Shown here: positions 32,967 through 44,072 of the stretch, in pieces
How positions within the stretch are numbered: the stretch's first letter is position 1
Layout of the letters: every line of letters begins with the position of its first letter
NCBI GenBank assembly: GCA_015680685.1
Contig: MNCI01033465.1
Coordinates: 6,491 to 70,490, forward strand
Direction: 5' to 3'
DNA length: 64,000 nt
From: Gnetum montanum
Taxonomy: Eukaryota; Streptophyta; Gnetopsida; Gnetales; Gnetaceae
The notes under the pieces: model-generated
Told to the model about the DNA's origin: nothing
Seen by the model: only the letters and a program-made list of their open reading frames with translations
Databases searched by the model: none
Translations under genes and position numbers: made by a program

Positions 32967-35145
32967 TGTTGAGGTCAACCCCACCCATGCTAGGCATGGG
33001 GCCATGATCAACAAACATGTGGACCATTATAGTTGCAAAGTAGTCAAAATGCACAATTCTAATTCATAGGAATTCAACAAATGCTATACTAATTTTATTT
33101 GAAAAGAAAATCGAGGTCCCCAACCACACCTAAAAGAAAATTATGAATTTCTCCTTGTTCACTTTCTAAACTTCCTCCACACGGTAAGACAAAGTCAAGG
33201 TAGAGAGTCATTCACAAAAAAAAAAAAAAAAANNNNNNNNNNNNNNNNNNNNNNNNNNNNNNNNNNNNNNNNNNNNNNNNNNNNNNNNNNNNNNNNNNNN
33301 NNNNNNNNNNNNNNNNNNNNNNNNNNNNNNNNNNNNNNNNNNNNNNNNNNNNNNNNNNNNNNNNNNNNNNNNNNNNNNNNNNNNNNNNNNNNNNNNNNNN
33401 NNNNNNNNNNNNNNNNNNNNNNNNNNNNNNNNNNNNNNNNNNNNNNNNNNNNNNNNNNNNNATCTAGTAAATTGGGATATGGTTTCTCATTTATGAGAAT
33501 GTACTAGTACTTAAAAAAATTACATTACTCAAATACGACACTTTTGGTAAAGTTAGCTGGGTAAATTATGAATGAAAATGTTGTGTGATTAAAGTGATTA
33601 AGGTTAAATAATTGAACTACAGTGTAAATATTCTAAAACTATATATTATGAGTGCATTTGCAATGTGAGTAACACTTGAAATACATGCAAGGATGAAAAA
33701 TCATTGCATAAAATCTTAAAAGTTTATTACATAAAATTTGAAGGTGGTGACACTTGCTTATGAAAAATAAACTTTCTTTATGAAATTGTTAGGTAAGAGA
33801 TGAATCTATTAGTTTAGAAAAAGTGCTATTGATTTTTAAAATTTTTTTTAATTAATAAAAAAAGACAAATTTTAATTTAAAGATGAATGATGATCATTAT
33901 ATATAATTTTTGTAACTATATCTTTCTACCCTACCATTAAATTCTACGTATTACAAAGTTTGAAAAGTTGCAAATCAAACAATTTCTCACAACAGGTACT
34001 AGAACACCACTTTCACATAGGAGGAAATAGAACCATCCACACTATAAGAACTAGTAGAGCATGACAATTGACGTGAGATGTGGTTGCATCTATCATTTGA
34101 AATGTGGGCATTTATGGCTACTAAGTGCTGGAGGAGTTACACAAGAGCTACATGTAGCATGAGTAATGGTGGTGTTGGACATGGTAGNGAAGGATTGGTC
34201 TCCTAGGAATCCTAGAGTAGCCAGGAATCCAACAGGCAGCAATTTCTTTTTCTTGGGTAGTAGTCTCTCTACGCTAGCAGCATTAGAAGCTCTCCCTCAC
34301 CGATGGAGGTAGTTAGGCACGTTCAATAGTAACGCAGCTATAGATAGTAGCAAGCTCTCTCTCTCCCTCTCTCTCTCTCTCTTTCTACACGTAGTGACAG
34401 TGTAGGAAGTTTCTAAGGTAATGCATGGCTGTTGACGTGCAGTGGTAGCAGAGGCTAAGGAATGGCAGCGTTTCAAAAGTGGTAATGACTTCTCTCTCTC
34501 CATTAGAGGCAATGGTGTGTAGGAACTAGTAGGTAGTGGTTCCTTCCTTTTCTCTAGCAATGCACACATGGCAGATAATGGTAGGCTTTGAGAAATAGCA
34601 GTTGCTACCCTGCATAAATTGCAGCTAGCGAAGTGTTCTCTCCCTTCCTCTCTCAGTCACGTAATGGTGGTAGCAAGCAGTAGAGATATATTTCTCCCTT
34701 TCTTGCTAGTGACTATGAAGTGTGGGTGGTGCCTATAGTAGGCAACCTCCTCTCTTTTCCCAAACACTTGGTGGTACAGTAATGGTAGCATGTGGTCTCT
34801 CTTAGCAGCTCAAGATCTAGCTTCTTCTCTCTCCCAGCGACTATGAGTAGTGTTGCCTATGATGGCATTTGCAATAGACTAGTGGCACAAATGATAGTAG
34901 CAACAAGACCAAGGAAAAATTTATTTTTGTTATTCCTTATTATTTAAAATAGTCATTTATTTTAAATTTCAAAGCATTCCAATTGAAATTCCTTTTCAGT
35001 CTACTATTTTCAAAAGGCAACGTAGCCCTCTCTAGCTGAGACTATTCCTAGGTTTTCGTATCCATATGGAAGGCGCCCTAGGCAATAGTCTCCTCAAACA
35101 AGTTTCTTTCTTGGTGTTGGTATGTCCAAACCTTATGCATAAATA
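32967..35145 (+). repeat. 3' LTR of element C
   Basis: Starts TGTTGAGGTC and ends TGCATAAATA. Contains the gap 33233-33461, which begins in an A-run. The corresponding hidden stretch in the 5' LTR (about 19820-19977 plus 26154-26255) is of similar length, so little else is hidden. An ambiguous base lies at 34187. Confidence 0.85.
33233..33461. other. Assembly gap of N in the C 3' LTR
   Basis: 229 unresolved bases following a poly-A run. Confidence 0.99.
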
Positions 35146-35660
35146 GTAAGGTCTCAGTTTCCCAAGTTCACAAATAAAGAAAAGGAATTAGTAAAAGGCT
35201 CTTTTGATTTTAATGGCATTAATTGCTGCACTACCAATTACATTTCTCACACATTGGTGTTATGAAATCCAAGCCAACTAGATTATTATAGCGATTCTTA
35301 TATAGAAACTCTATTTTAAAGGAATGCAGTACTAATTGGAGAGAAGGCAACATTGGACTAGCTCTACATATATCCATAGGGGATCCATGATATGCTTCTT
35401 TACATCAAAAATAGATACAACAATCCTTCCATCTACATAATTGAAAATGAGGTTGATGAATTGGATGTCAAAGATGTACCTTTAGAGAGAGTGCTGACGA
35501 TACCACTAAAGTGAGCTATCATGGTCAACATCTAAAGTTTGTTAGGGATGCTCTCAATGGAGTAGATGTGAGAGGATACTTTGCATGATTTCTATTGGAT
35601 AATTTTGAATGGGCTAATGGATACACAATTTGATTTGGCTTTGAACATGATGTCAGGTAG
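35146..35660 (+). pseudogene. GH1 beta-glucosidase pseudogene, 3' segment
   Basis: Resumes exactly where the 5' segment at 18997-19547 stops. Landmarks: FPKFTNKEKELVKGSFDF near the start; then a strand with IYIIENEVDE, where the family's ITENG motif keeps the nucleophile Glu (GAA 35443-35445) but has Ile and Glu changes around it; then VKDVPLERVL. A frameshift at about 35485-35500 is followed, in the next frame, by FVRDALNGVDVRGYFA, LLDNFEWANGYTI and FGFEHDVR with TAG at 35658. Stops at the expected Trp and Arg positions in that stretch (TGA, TGA) again fit transitions. The last ~30-40 residues of the family are missing; LTR G2 starts 18 bp later. No intron is seen. Confidence 0.85.
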
Positions 35661-35678
35661 TCCCAGTAGCAGCTATCA

Positions 35679-36860
35679 TGGACTCTACAAATGAGAAGGT
35701 TATCTTGCTTACTACCACATAGGCTTCTTGTAGGGCCTTTTCCTAGTTGCTATTGTTGCTATTGTTTATTTCTTGGCCATGAGGCTGCATCCTTGCCTTG
35801 TAGTTAGAGACTGATACTTAACCATGTCCTTTTGATCATTGCAATGCAAAACTACTAAGTTAGTTAGTGCATTGTTTTTATGTCTTAATGATGTATCCTA
35901 GTCTTCCACATGGGTAGAAATTGGACTAGCCAAATGATGGTTGTATTGCATGGGAGTGTAGGGTAGTAGTGTTTGGCTAGCTAATAAGTGACATTACCAT
36001 CGTGTCATTGCAGCTCATCTCATATCATTTCATTTTAAAAGGCATGCAAGATGATGTCCAACTTACACATGGATGTGGGTGCCAGCATCATGGCAACAAA
36101 ACCCATCCAATTGGTGTGTGAGCTTTAGAGATTGCTATGCAATGTGCGAGGGTTCTGGAAGAAGCCTGCTACCATAGTATTTGGAGTAGGGATCAAAATT
36201 GAAGACACCAAGGATGACAAACTTGGTAGTTTGCACCAAAAATAATGGATTGGTATTAGATTCTTCAATATCCATCTATTATTAAAATTATTATTTTTAA
36301 ACATTGTTAAATTATAAATAAGATATTTAACTTTGCATTGAGAGGGCACCCAGGGGATTCAATGCCTGAGGGGAATACCCAAAATCGATACCCAAGCAAA
36401 CCCACATCAAGTTCAAGTTAAGTTTTTCTCAAAAATCATTAAGAGATATTTGTTGAGCCTTGTGGCAATTATAGACCATTGAAGTTCATTATAGGACTAT
36501 CAAGGTTGCTACATTATGAAGACATCAAGGCATAATAGCAAATCAGGCAAAGTCTCCCTTGTGATCCTTGAGATCTTTGTTTGTATTTATGATTTCAATT
36601 TGATTTAATCATTAATTTTCATTCTTGAACTTAAGATTAGAAGTTAGGATGAAAATTCATGTTTTTACTTATGAAGGATAGTCATAAGTGTGGCATTTGA
36701 TTGGATTCAATTATAATTATTTTATGTCTTGATGATCTTTTAACTTTGAACTATTTCCTCCATGGATATGACTCATGGGTCAGTTATAGACGATGTGAAA
36801 ATTTATGCAACAATGATAATTATTCAAGTAATCTAGCATCAAATTTTGGCTAGCTCATCA
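35679..36860 (+). repeat. LTR copy G2
   Basis: Homologous to G1 (15187-16331) from GGACTCTACAAATGAGAAGG to GGCTAGCTCATCA. No PPT precedes it; the truncated GH1 copy ends just before. Sequence after 36860 (ATACCTCC...) does not resemble the PBS that follows G1. The flanking 5-mers of G1 and G2 (TTTCT and ATACC) do not match, so a clean LTR-bounded unit is not proven. Confidence 0.7.
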
Positions 36861-37560
36861 ATACCTCCAAAATGGAATGAAGATCTTGTTGATGATTCCT
36901 TTGAAGAGGAGAAGCCATTGGAATTGGGAACTCCTATTTGGGATTTTGAACCTTTGAGCTTTTATGAGATTGAGTAGCCACATGTTGAGGATCAAGTTGA
37001 AACAAAGATGGATGGGAGAAGCCATGAAGAGGTAAGAAAGGATGATTTTTACCTTGTTGATGGTAGTAATGTCTCTCATGTTGAAGCTAGTGTGATGGAT
37101 GCTAGTATTTCACTTCACCTAGGTAGTGGTTTGTTCCATTGTGGTAATGATCATAATGATCATTATGGTGATTTTAATGGGATTGAGAGTCATGTTGTGC
37201 CTTTTGATGCCATTATTAGTAAGAATAAGACTAATAATGATAATTTTATTGACAATGATGGCTATTATGATAGTCATTATGAGAAGGACATTATTGATGT
37301 GAGTGAAGACATTGATAATGATATGATTTTCTAGAATTTGAAGATGCTTGATATTGACTATAGAAATGATGAATTTGTGAAGTGTGTTAATGGATTTGAT
37401 TGTCTTGGCTATAAAATGGATGAGTATGTGAGGGAAATCTACATGGAGGTGCTAATGATGAAAGAAAGCTAAGTGGTACTCTTCCAAACAACAACAAGAA
37501 GAAGGTGAAGAAGAAGAAAAAGAAGCAAAGAAAGGATGTTGGATTAAGAAAGCTTAATCC
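36861..37560 (+). pseudogene. Unrecognised acidic ORF remnant downstream of LTR G2
   Basis: A frame from 36866 reads as acidic, Asn/Asp/His-rich sequence with a TAG at 36976 and a longer open part 37008-37334 (108 codons), then a lysine/arginine-rich stretch at about 37490-37540. I recognise no domain. It may be an element-specific ORF. Confidence 0.3.
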
Positions 37561-39969
37561 TTTTTATTTTTCTTATTCTTTATTTTTTGCAGGTTTGATT
37601 CATCATGGGGATGCAAAGCAAGCATTCTAAGGAGATGATAATACAAAGGAAGCGTTGTGGGGTATGAGGATAAGCCTCCATGAGAAAAGGAAGCTTAAAA
37701 TAAAAATCCTAGGCAATAATCATTCTAATGTTTGTAATGCATTAAGTCATGATTGTTATGATGGCCTTGAGTCATGGGGGCATGGTACCTTCCAACTTGT
37801 GAAAGGTCATGAAGAATGACATGTTTAAGGATGAAAGAGCTAGTGTAGGGACACATCTTTTGATCCCCTTATTTTACCCTACATGAATGTTTTGCAGGCT
37901 TCAGGCTTGAAGAAGACATGGAAAAGTATGTCATATTAGTATGTATATTCTTTTCTTAACCTTTTTGATGATGATTCTTGGATTTTTTGGCATGTTTGGC
38001 AGTGTTTTGGGCTCGTTTTGATGAGTTTAGAGGGTTCCAAGACCTATGGGGACTTATTTGGAGCCATCTAAAGCTTCTAGACATCAAAATAAGCACTATT
38101 GTATTTAGCCATAGCAAATGAAACATCTGACCAGAAACTAGGATGTCCCAGGTAAGACATCCCAACTATGTAAGTAACATCTCGAGTAAGGTGTCCTACC
38201 AAAACCTAGGATGTCTTGGTCTAAGATGAGACATCTTAGAAAAATTATAGATGTCTTGGTCGAGAGTTGGGTTTTCACAAAGACATCTTGAGAAGATCAA
38301 AGACAACCTAGAAAAATGGAGAAACTTCTAAAAACTCCCATCCTAAGTTAAGAAATAGCCAAAGAAAAATGGAAATAGTTGGGGAGAAGGTGATAAGACT
38401 TGGAAAACGTCAAAACAAACTCAAGTTGAGTTGAGAAAAGGTTTTTATGTTTCTTTTCTTCCAATTTCTTATAAATATTGCTGTAATTCACGATTGTTGA
38501 TGCTAAAGGCCAAAAACCCAAACCAAGGGCAAGATAGAGAGATCTTGAGGGAGGAGATCTTGTGTAAGGAAATTGAGTAAGAGGAAAGAGAGAGCACTTG
38601 AGAGAGGTTAAGAAAATCGCTAAGAAGTATCTTGTCTTTAGCTTGGGCTCCATGATGAGCTATTAAGGATTGACAATGGATAGGTGTGACCTCTAAGATC
38701 CTTGGGAGAGTTGTAAGTTAAGCTTGGATTCTCATCTTTGATGTATTTTCTATGTATTTTTTAGAATTCTCTAAATCTAAGGGATATTTTCTCTAGTTTA
38801 TTATGTTCTTCTTATTTTCTGACTTAGATCTACTTAGAAGTTATGGATTGAATCCTATTAGGGTCTATTGAGGGGCAACCCCTACACCAAAGTACAAATT
38901 GAGCACCTACAAGCTAAATTTTTAAAGGTGCAATAGGTTGGAGAATAAGAAATATTCGTGAAAAATAGCTTTGAGAGACAAAATTTGTATGTTAGAATAT
39001 CAATCCAAAGAATGAGAGAAAATAAGTCAAGGAAAGGAGAAATAGGTATTTACTCTCTCTTAGCAAGTATGGAGGCTTGAAGATGAAGTCAAATCATAGT
39101 CTAGTTTAGAAACAAGTGATTCTATAGTAAAAATAAGCATTAGAACTTGTAGCAAGAGCTAGTTGAGAAGATGACTTAAGAAACTAATGAGCTAATGAAA
39201 GTACACTTGATTAAGTAGGTAACATGAAATGACAAGGTGGGTTGATTGCATAAATTGGTTACTCTTTGAATTAGAGGGTGATTGAAGAATAGTGAGAGGT
39301 TAAAGAAAAATTTGATGCTTTACACATCAAACTTCATCACATTGCCACAAGTGAACCAACACTATAGGAGAAGATGAACCTCATAGAAAATATATATATC
39401 CTTTTTCATGAGGCATAAGAAGTTGTCCTTTAGAAAAGACCCAAGGAAGTAGAAGAAGACATGTAATTTGAGTAAAAGTGATATCCACATATCTTTTAAG
39501 CCTTTTCAGGAAGGTCATGCAACGAGTCCACAGAGCATTAGCTAAAATGAATATAACCCACTACAAGCTCATGTAGAAAAAGTGACACAATGAAAAATTC
39601 TAAGTAGAGGTTGAAGGTCATAAGAAGGTGTTTTTGTGTAAGCAAGGATTGCTACATGAGCAAGGATTGATGTAGGAGTAGAATAGATAACTCTAGGTAA
39701 GGGTGATGGACCTTGAGATGTAATTACAAAGATTTCACATATCTATCCCCAATACTTCACACTTCTTCTCATATTAAGTAGGCATGTTATGGGGATTTTG
39801 TTCTCAGACATCATCCACTAGCCTTTCTTAGGCATGTTTAGCATGTTAGGAAGATTGTACCATAGTCCTAGTGAGTTTTGTACTTTGGTAAATCCTTTTC
39901 ATTGACCTTATCATGTGTCTAGTCTATGTTTTATGTTTTAGGGTATTAAGACTATGGGACCATATTTAC
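37561..39969. other. Unassigned AT-rich region with GACATC-type motif cluster
   Basis: No coding signal. GAGTCATGGGGGCA at 37772-37785, followed by TGGTACC, resembles the PPTs of A and D. Between about 38090 and 38310 the words GACATC, GATGTC and GGTGTCC recur as they do in the LTR of F. TATAAATATTG at 38470 could be a promoter box. It may be another decayed LTR. Confidence 0.4.
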
Positions 39970-39984
39970 TTAGTCATGGGGGAA
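39970..39984 (+). other. Polypurine tract upstream of the D LTR
   Basis: TTAGTCATGGGGGAA before TGATAACTC. Nearly identical to the PPT of element A at 25322-25337. Confidence 0.65.
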
Positions 39985-41251
39985 TGATAACTCATCTAGT
40001 TGCATTTTGTAAATAATTTGTAAGCCCTAAATTCAAGAAGTGTTATGTGTACCTTGTGTTTGTAGTTCTAGTATGCTTCATTGAGGTTTGAATCTCTTTA
40101 GTGTGCAACCTTACTTCTTGTATTACCTTTCTGAGTAATGTGCATGTCTTGAGCCTCTTTGGATTTTTTTGACTTTGTTTAAGCTTCTAGAAATTATTGG
40201 GCCATGTCTTCTTAGTTCCAACATTTCTTGGGTCCATCATTTTGGTGTGTGGTTTATAAGAATACATTGATTCTAGGATGTCAATGCACATGATACCTTG
40301 GTGCAACCCTACTACCTAACTTTGCTAAAAATATTACCAAACTTTTCTTGGGTGTGATGAAGTCAAAATTTGAGTCAAAATGACATCATATCAATGATGT
40401 CATTGATACAATGTTAATACTCTTGATACATAATCATTGATATGATGTCTTGGGATGCATGCACCCCTATTAATATAACACTTGGGGTACACAATCTAAA
40501 CAACTTTCATTCACATAGTAATAGAACTCTTGCAATTTGATTTCCTAGCTTAAACTTAGTGACAGTGAATGCCCATAGTGTGATGTGTCATAGTCGAACA
40601 AAGTCTTTGTTCAAGTAGTTTGTACTTGGGCATAAGTTGTGACTGAAAATAAAGACTGAGACTATTTTACATCATTGCAACATTCCCTTAGTTTACTATT
40701 CTTACTTAGCATAATGTTTACTACTTACTTAACTTAATGTATATTGCTTTACTAGCTTAATACCTTACTTTTTCCAAGAACTTTATTTTTACTTATTAAT
40801 AGTATGAAGAATGGATACAACTGATTTCGAGTGTTAAGTGTTATTTTCTAGTAATCCTAGTAGTATTATCACTTGGTTCATCTAGTAGCATGATACTTAG
40901 TAATCCAAGTGATGATTACATGAGCTCAAGATGTGTTTAGTAAAGAAGGAATGGTTATCCATTGCAATAGGCTAGAATAGATTATTTTTTTGTTAGTTAG
41001 TTAGACTTCAATATTTTTCACTATGTTTACCATTAGAAGTATTAGTGGTCAATCAACATCACTTATCACATGACTTAATCCAAGCTAAACCATACACTTA
41101 GGCTTTAGTAGCTTGAACTGGGAAGATAGTGATCATAAGCTTAACTCAATTATTGGTGTACCAATATTGTCTATCTATGGATTACAATTAGGTTGCACAT
41201 GAACACTCGTAACTTGTATGGTTGGGTGTTGGATTTCTTCACCACTCATCA
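39985..41251 (+). repeat. LTR of element D
   Basis: TGATAACTCATC to CACTCATCA, 1267 bp. Internal block AATGCCCATAGT, then TTTGTTCAAGTAGTTTGTAC and GAAAATAAAG matches the 3' LTR of A in order. It is preceded by a PPT and followed by a PBS. Confidence 0.7.
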
Positions 41252-41252
41252 T

Positions 41253-41270
41253 TGGTATTGTTGTCAAGGA
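41253..41270 (+). other. Primer-binding site of D, tRNA-Asp type, heavily decayed
   Basis: TGGTATTGTTGTCAAGGA, one base after the LTR. Compared with the tRNA-Asp type site it differs at seven positions, all C to T or G to A. Confidence 0.65.
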
Positions 41271-41393
41271 TAGTCAATGTATGTTTAGTAATTGATTTTG
41301 CAAAGTTCATTGTAGTAAGAACCCAAAGTTAATATTCCTAATCTCTAAGTAATTCTAACAAACACACACTTAACCAAGTTTTGTAACTAAAAT

Positions 41394-41911
41394 ATGACTT
41401 TAACAAGAGATACACTATCACCTTCCAAAGAGACAAAGAAGGGAAATGTTAGCATAAATAATGAAGAAGAGTGGAGTATGCTGATGCAAGAAAGAATCTA
41501 ATATGCTCATGATGATCCCTATTTTCCTGATATTACTTTCATCTTCTACCAATATGGGCAAATAAGATGGAGAGACTTACAGAGTAACAATGTTATACCT
41601 CCATATCATTCAACAATCACAATGCTTCACATAGCTCTAAGGGAAATGAATCTAAGGCATGCACAAGATGGGTACCATGTGACCAAACACATGATGAGGC
41701 CTTATGAACCCACAAGATCTCAAGTGAAGAGAGATGCTACCATGAAGATTAAACATGCCCACATCAAAAGGAAGCAAATCGATGCTCTTGTTGTTCTATA
41801 AGGACTAGATGGTGATGCATTCATAATAGAAAAAATCCTCTAGGATCATGGAGATAACTCTCAAATGTCTATTATTTGATTAGAAGAAATTGTCAAGATG
41901 CAAATACATTC
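41394..41911 (+). pseudogene. Element D 5' ORF segment, unrecognised
   Basis: Begins ATG at 41394 and stays in one frame to the E1 insertion (172 codons), with stops TAA, TAA, TAG and TGA. The residues include a segment HDDPYFPDITFIFYQYGQ and a basic stretch around RPYEPTRSQVKRDATMKIK. I do not recognise a domain; by position it is the N-terminal part of gag or an extra ORF of D. Confidence 0.4.
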
Positions 41912-42299
41912 TGTTGGAACATTTGACCATTTCATGGAGTAGGCTAGTAAGGTTAAATTATTTAAAAGTTCTTGGAGAAGTGGCTAAAATTTGGGTTTGA
42001 GAGGAAAAAGAATAAGTAGCATTTTTTTTCTACTTTATAAAAAATGTGTTCCTATACATAGTGGGATTATGGAAGAAGCCCAATTTACCATTTATATGAT
42101 ATAAAGATATAACAAATCAGAGGGCATCTTAAGTAAAATTTGTGTTGTATCCATTTTATTCCGGAAAGCAACCTCTGTAGCAACACAAATTCAGCAGGAC
42201 AATTCATATTTTGATGGAAAGGGTTCTAGAGTCTTTGTTCTACCTTACTTTCGGATTATAAATTTATCATTTAAATTTTTAAAGGTAACATAAACTGTT

Positions 42300-43060
42300 C
42301 CTGTTTCCAAAAATCAAAATTCATCGTGTTCCAGAAAATCAAAATTCCCAGAGAATCGCGAGCCAGAGATCTGTTCCCAGTGCTGAGCCCTCTGACTATG
42401 ATCTGCACCAGATGAAGGTACATACTGTTGCTAAGCACCATGCCACGTAATTCAGAGAAGCTGTTTTCAAAAAAAAAAAAGAGAAGCAGACATTAACATT
42501 TCATTTTTTTTAGGACCATAAGCAGCGTTGGCTGCCGCCTCTGCAAACAGAAATACAAAAACCTCCACGCGAGTAGGGTAACCAAACCCTACTGATTTCT
42601 GCACTGCGCGAGTCAATACTAGGGCCTTGCTCCACTGCGTGTCGGTGGCCGCGTCGGTGGAGGACAGATGGCATGCGACGGGCGAAACGAGACAATGGCC
42701 ACGGTAGGCGGATGAACGACGGCAGCATAAGAAGAAAGGTAGTGGTCTTTGTCATGTGCGGGGACATGGCCTCGGCCACATCTAGATCTGGCCGAGGGTT
42801 GCTGCGGGTGACTTGAGGGAGATGAGGACTGCGACAATGGCAGCGGCACCAACACAACACGCGGTCGTGGCGGAGGACAAGGAAGACAGTTGCGAAATCT
42901 TCAGTTTCGGGTTTCGCCTCCAACCTTGCCAAACAGGCCTGGGTTTTCTCAAAGAATGCATTTCAAAATTTTTCCAGGTGGTTAAAAAATGGCAATCATA
43001 AGTTTACTCACCCTAGAACCTGCAATCTATAAATAGTAGGCATGCTCGATGCCGATGCCT
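42300..43060. other. CpG-bearing cargo segment of E1
   Basis: Markedly richer in C, G and CpG than its flanks (CGCGTCGGTGG, GCGACGGGCG). The minus-strand ORF 42932-42510 (140 codons) and plus-strand ORF 42813-43001 show no recognised domain. It looks like the 5' part of a plant gene or a captured fragment; a GAAG|GTACATA-type donor sits near 42417. Function unknown. Confidence 0.4.
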
Positions 43061-43589
43061 TTGATGTCACATACCAGTCCACAAAATAAGGTAGTAGAGA
43101 CACAAAGGCACAATAAGACAGGTGTCAGGAGATATTTTGGGCCGATGCTGGTAAACCGGAGTTGCAGTTCATCAAATAAAAGTTTAAAATAATCACAAAT
43201 TAACCAAATTTACCAACATATATATACATATATATATAGATAGATATATACCCATAGTGTGAAGTACTCATGGTGTAAAGCCTTGGTTTAGAAATATGCC
43301 TTTAATTACCCCAAGTCATAGACATTATTTTAAAACATTATTATATATAAGTTACTACCCATAAAATTTTTGCAATATTGATATTTAAAATATTTATTTC
43401 TAATATCACCTTACATTTAATATAAATACTAATCACATTTAATATAAATATTAAAGTTAGGATAGAATTCTCCTAATTTCATGTATAACTTCCTAACTCC
43501 CTAACTACATAACTTCCTCCTAACTTGTTTGGCAAATAATCTTCCAATTGGTTGGCCAAGTTACTTGGGAGAGAAGTTAGGTGAGATAT

Positions 43590-43815
43590 TTTGAATATGT
43601 AACTTCCCTACCTACCTTGGAACCCTATAAAAAGGCTTCAAGGGTAAAAGGGGAGAAAAAGGGAGGAGACATATATCATCATCACATTGGGGTCTCATAC
43701 ATCACACTTTTGAGAAGACATTGGGATCACTTGGGCTCTCACTTGGAGACACTTTGAGTCTTGAGAAGAGCTTTGTAAAGAAGAAATTGTGAACGATTGC
43801 TTGTGAGATGGCTTG
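43590..43815 (+). promoter_or_regulatory. Promoter-like block of E1
   Basis: GGAACCCTATAAAAAGGCTT with following GAGA/CTTG-rich leader recurs in E2 at about 54655-54830 (GAGACCCTATAAAATGGCTT). Conserved between two copies with different cargo, which supports a real core promoter. Confidence 0.6.
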
Positions 43816-44072
43816 NNNNNNNNNNNNNNNNNNNNNNNNNNNNNNNNNNNNNNNNNNNNNNNNNNNNNNNNNNNNNNNNNNNNNNNNNNNNNNNNNNNNN
43901 NNNNNNNNNNNNNNNNNNNNNNNNNNNNNNNNNNNNNNNNNNNNNNNNNNNNNNNNNNNNNNNNNNNNNNNNNNNNNNNNNNNNNNNNNNNNNNNNNNNN
44001 NNNNNNNNNNNNNNNNNNNNNNNNNNNNNNNNNNNNNNNNNNNNNNNNNNNNNNNNNNNNNNNNNNNNNNNN
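43816..44072. other. Assembly gap of N inside E1
   Basis: 257 unresolved bases in the shared 3' part of the E family. Confidence 0.99.

Larger units (their letters stand above)
19548..35145 (+). mobile_element. Ty3/gypsy element C, deletion derivative, split by element A
   Basis: The ends are TGTTGAGG and TCAACA (3' copy decayed to TAAATA). Flanking 5-mers GCAAG (19543-19547) and GTAAG (35146-35150) differ by one C/T. Removing C and one flank rejoins the GH1 frame. 5' LTR: 19548-19977 plus 26154-28153, interrupted by element A. 3' LTR: 32967-35145, with an assembly gap. Internal parts: gag about 28774-30350, protease about 30430-30850, an RT-start to integrase-end fusion 30862-31638, non-coding 3' part and a PPT at 32952-32966. 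Without RT, RNase H and integrase core it cannot have moved on its own in this form. Confidence 0.85.

Noticed and set aside
36861-36865. ATACC as a target-site duplication for the G1/G2 pair
   Set aside because: The 5-mer left of G1 is TTTCT, so there is no match.
42510-42932. A 140-codon minus-strand ORF as a real gene
   Set aside because: It lies in the E1 cargo, is Arg/Pro/His-rich as expected for a chance frame in GC-rich DNA, and no domain was recognised. Kept only as unidentified cargo.
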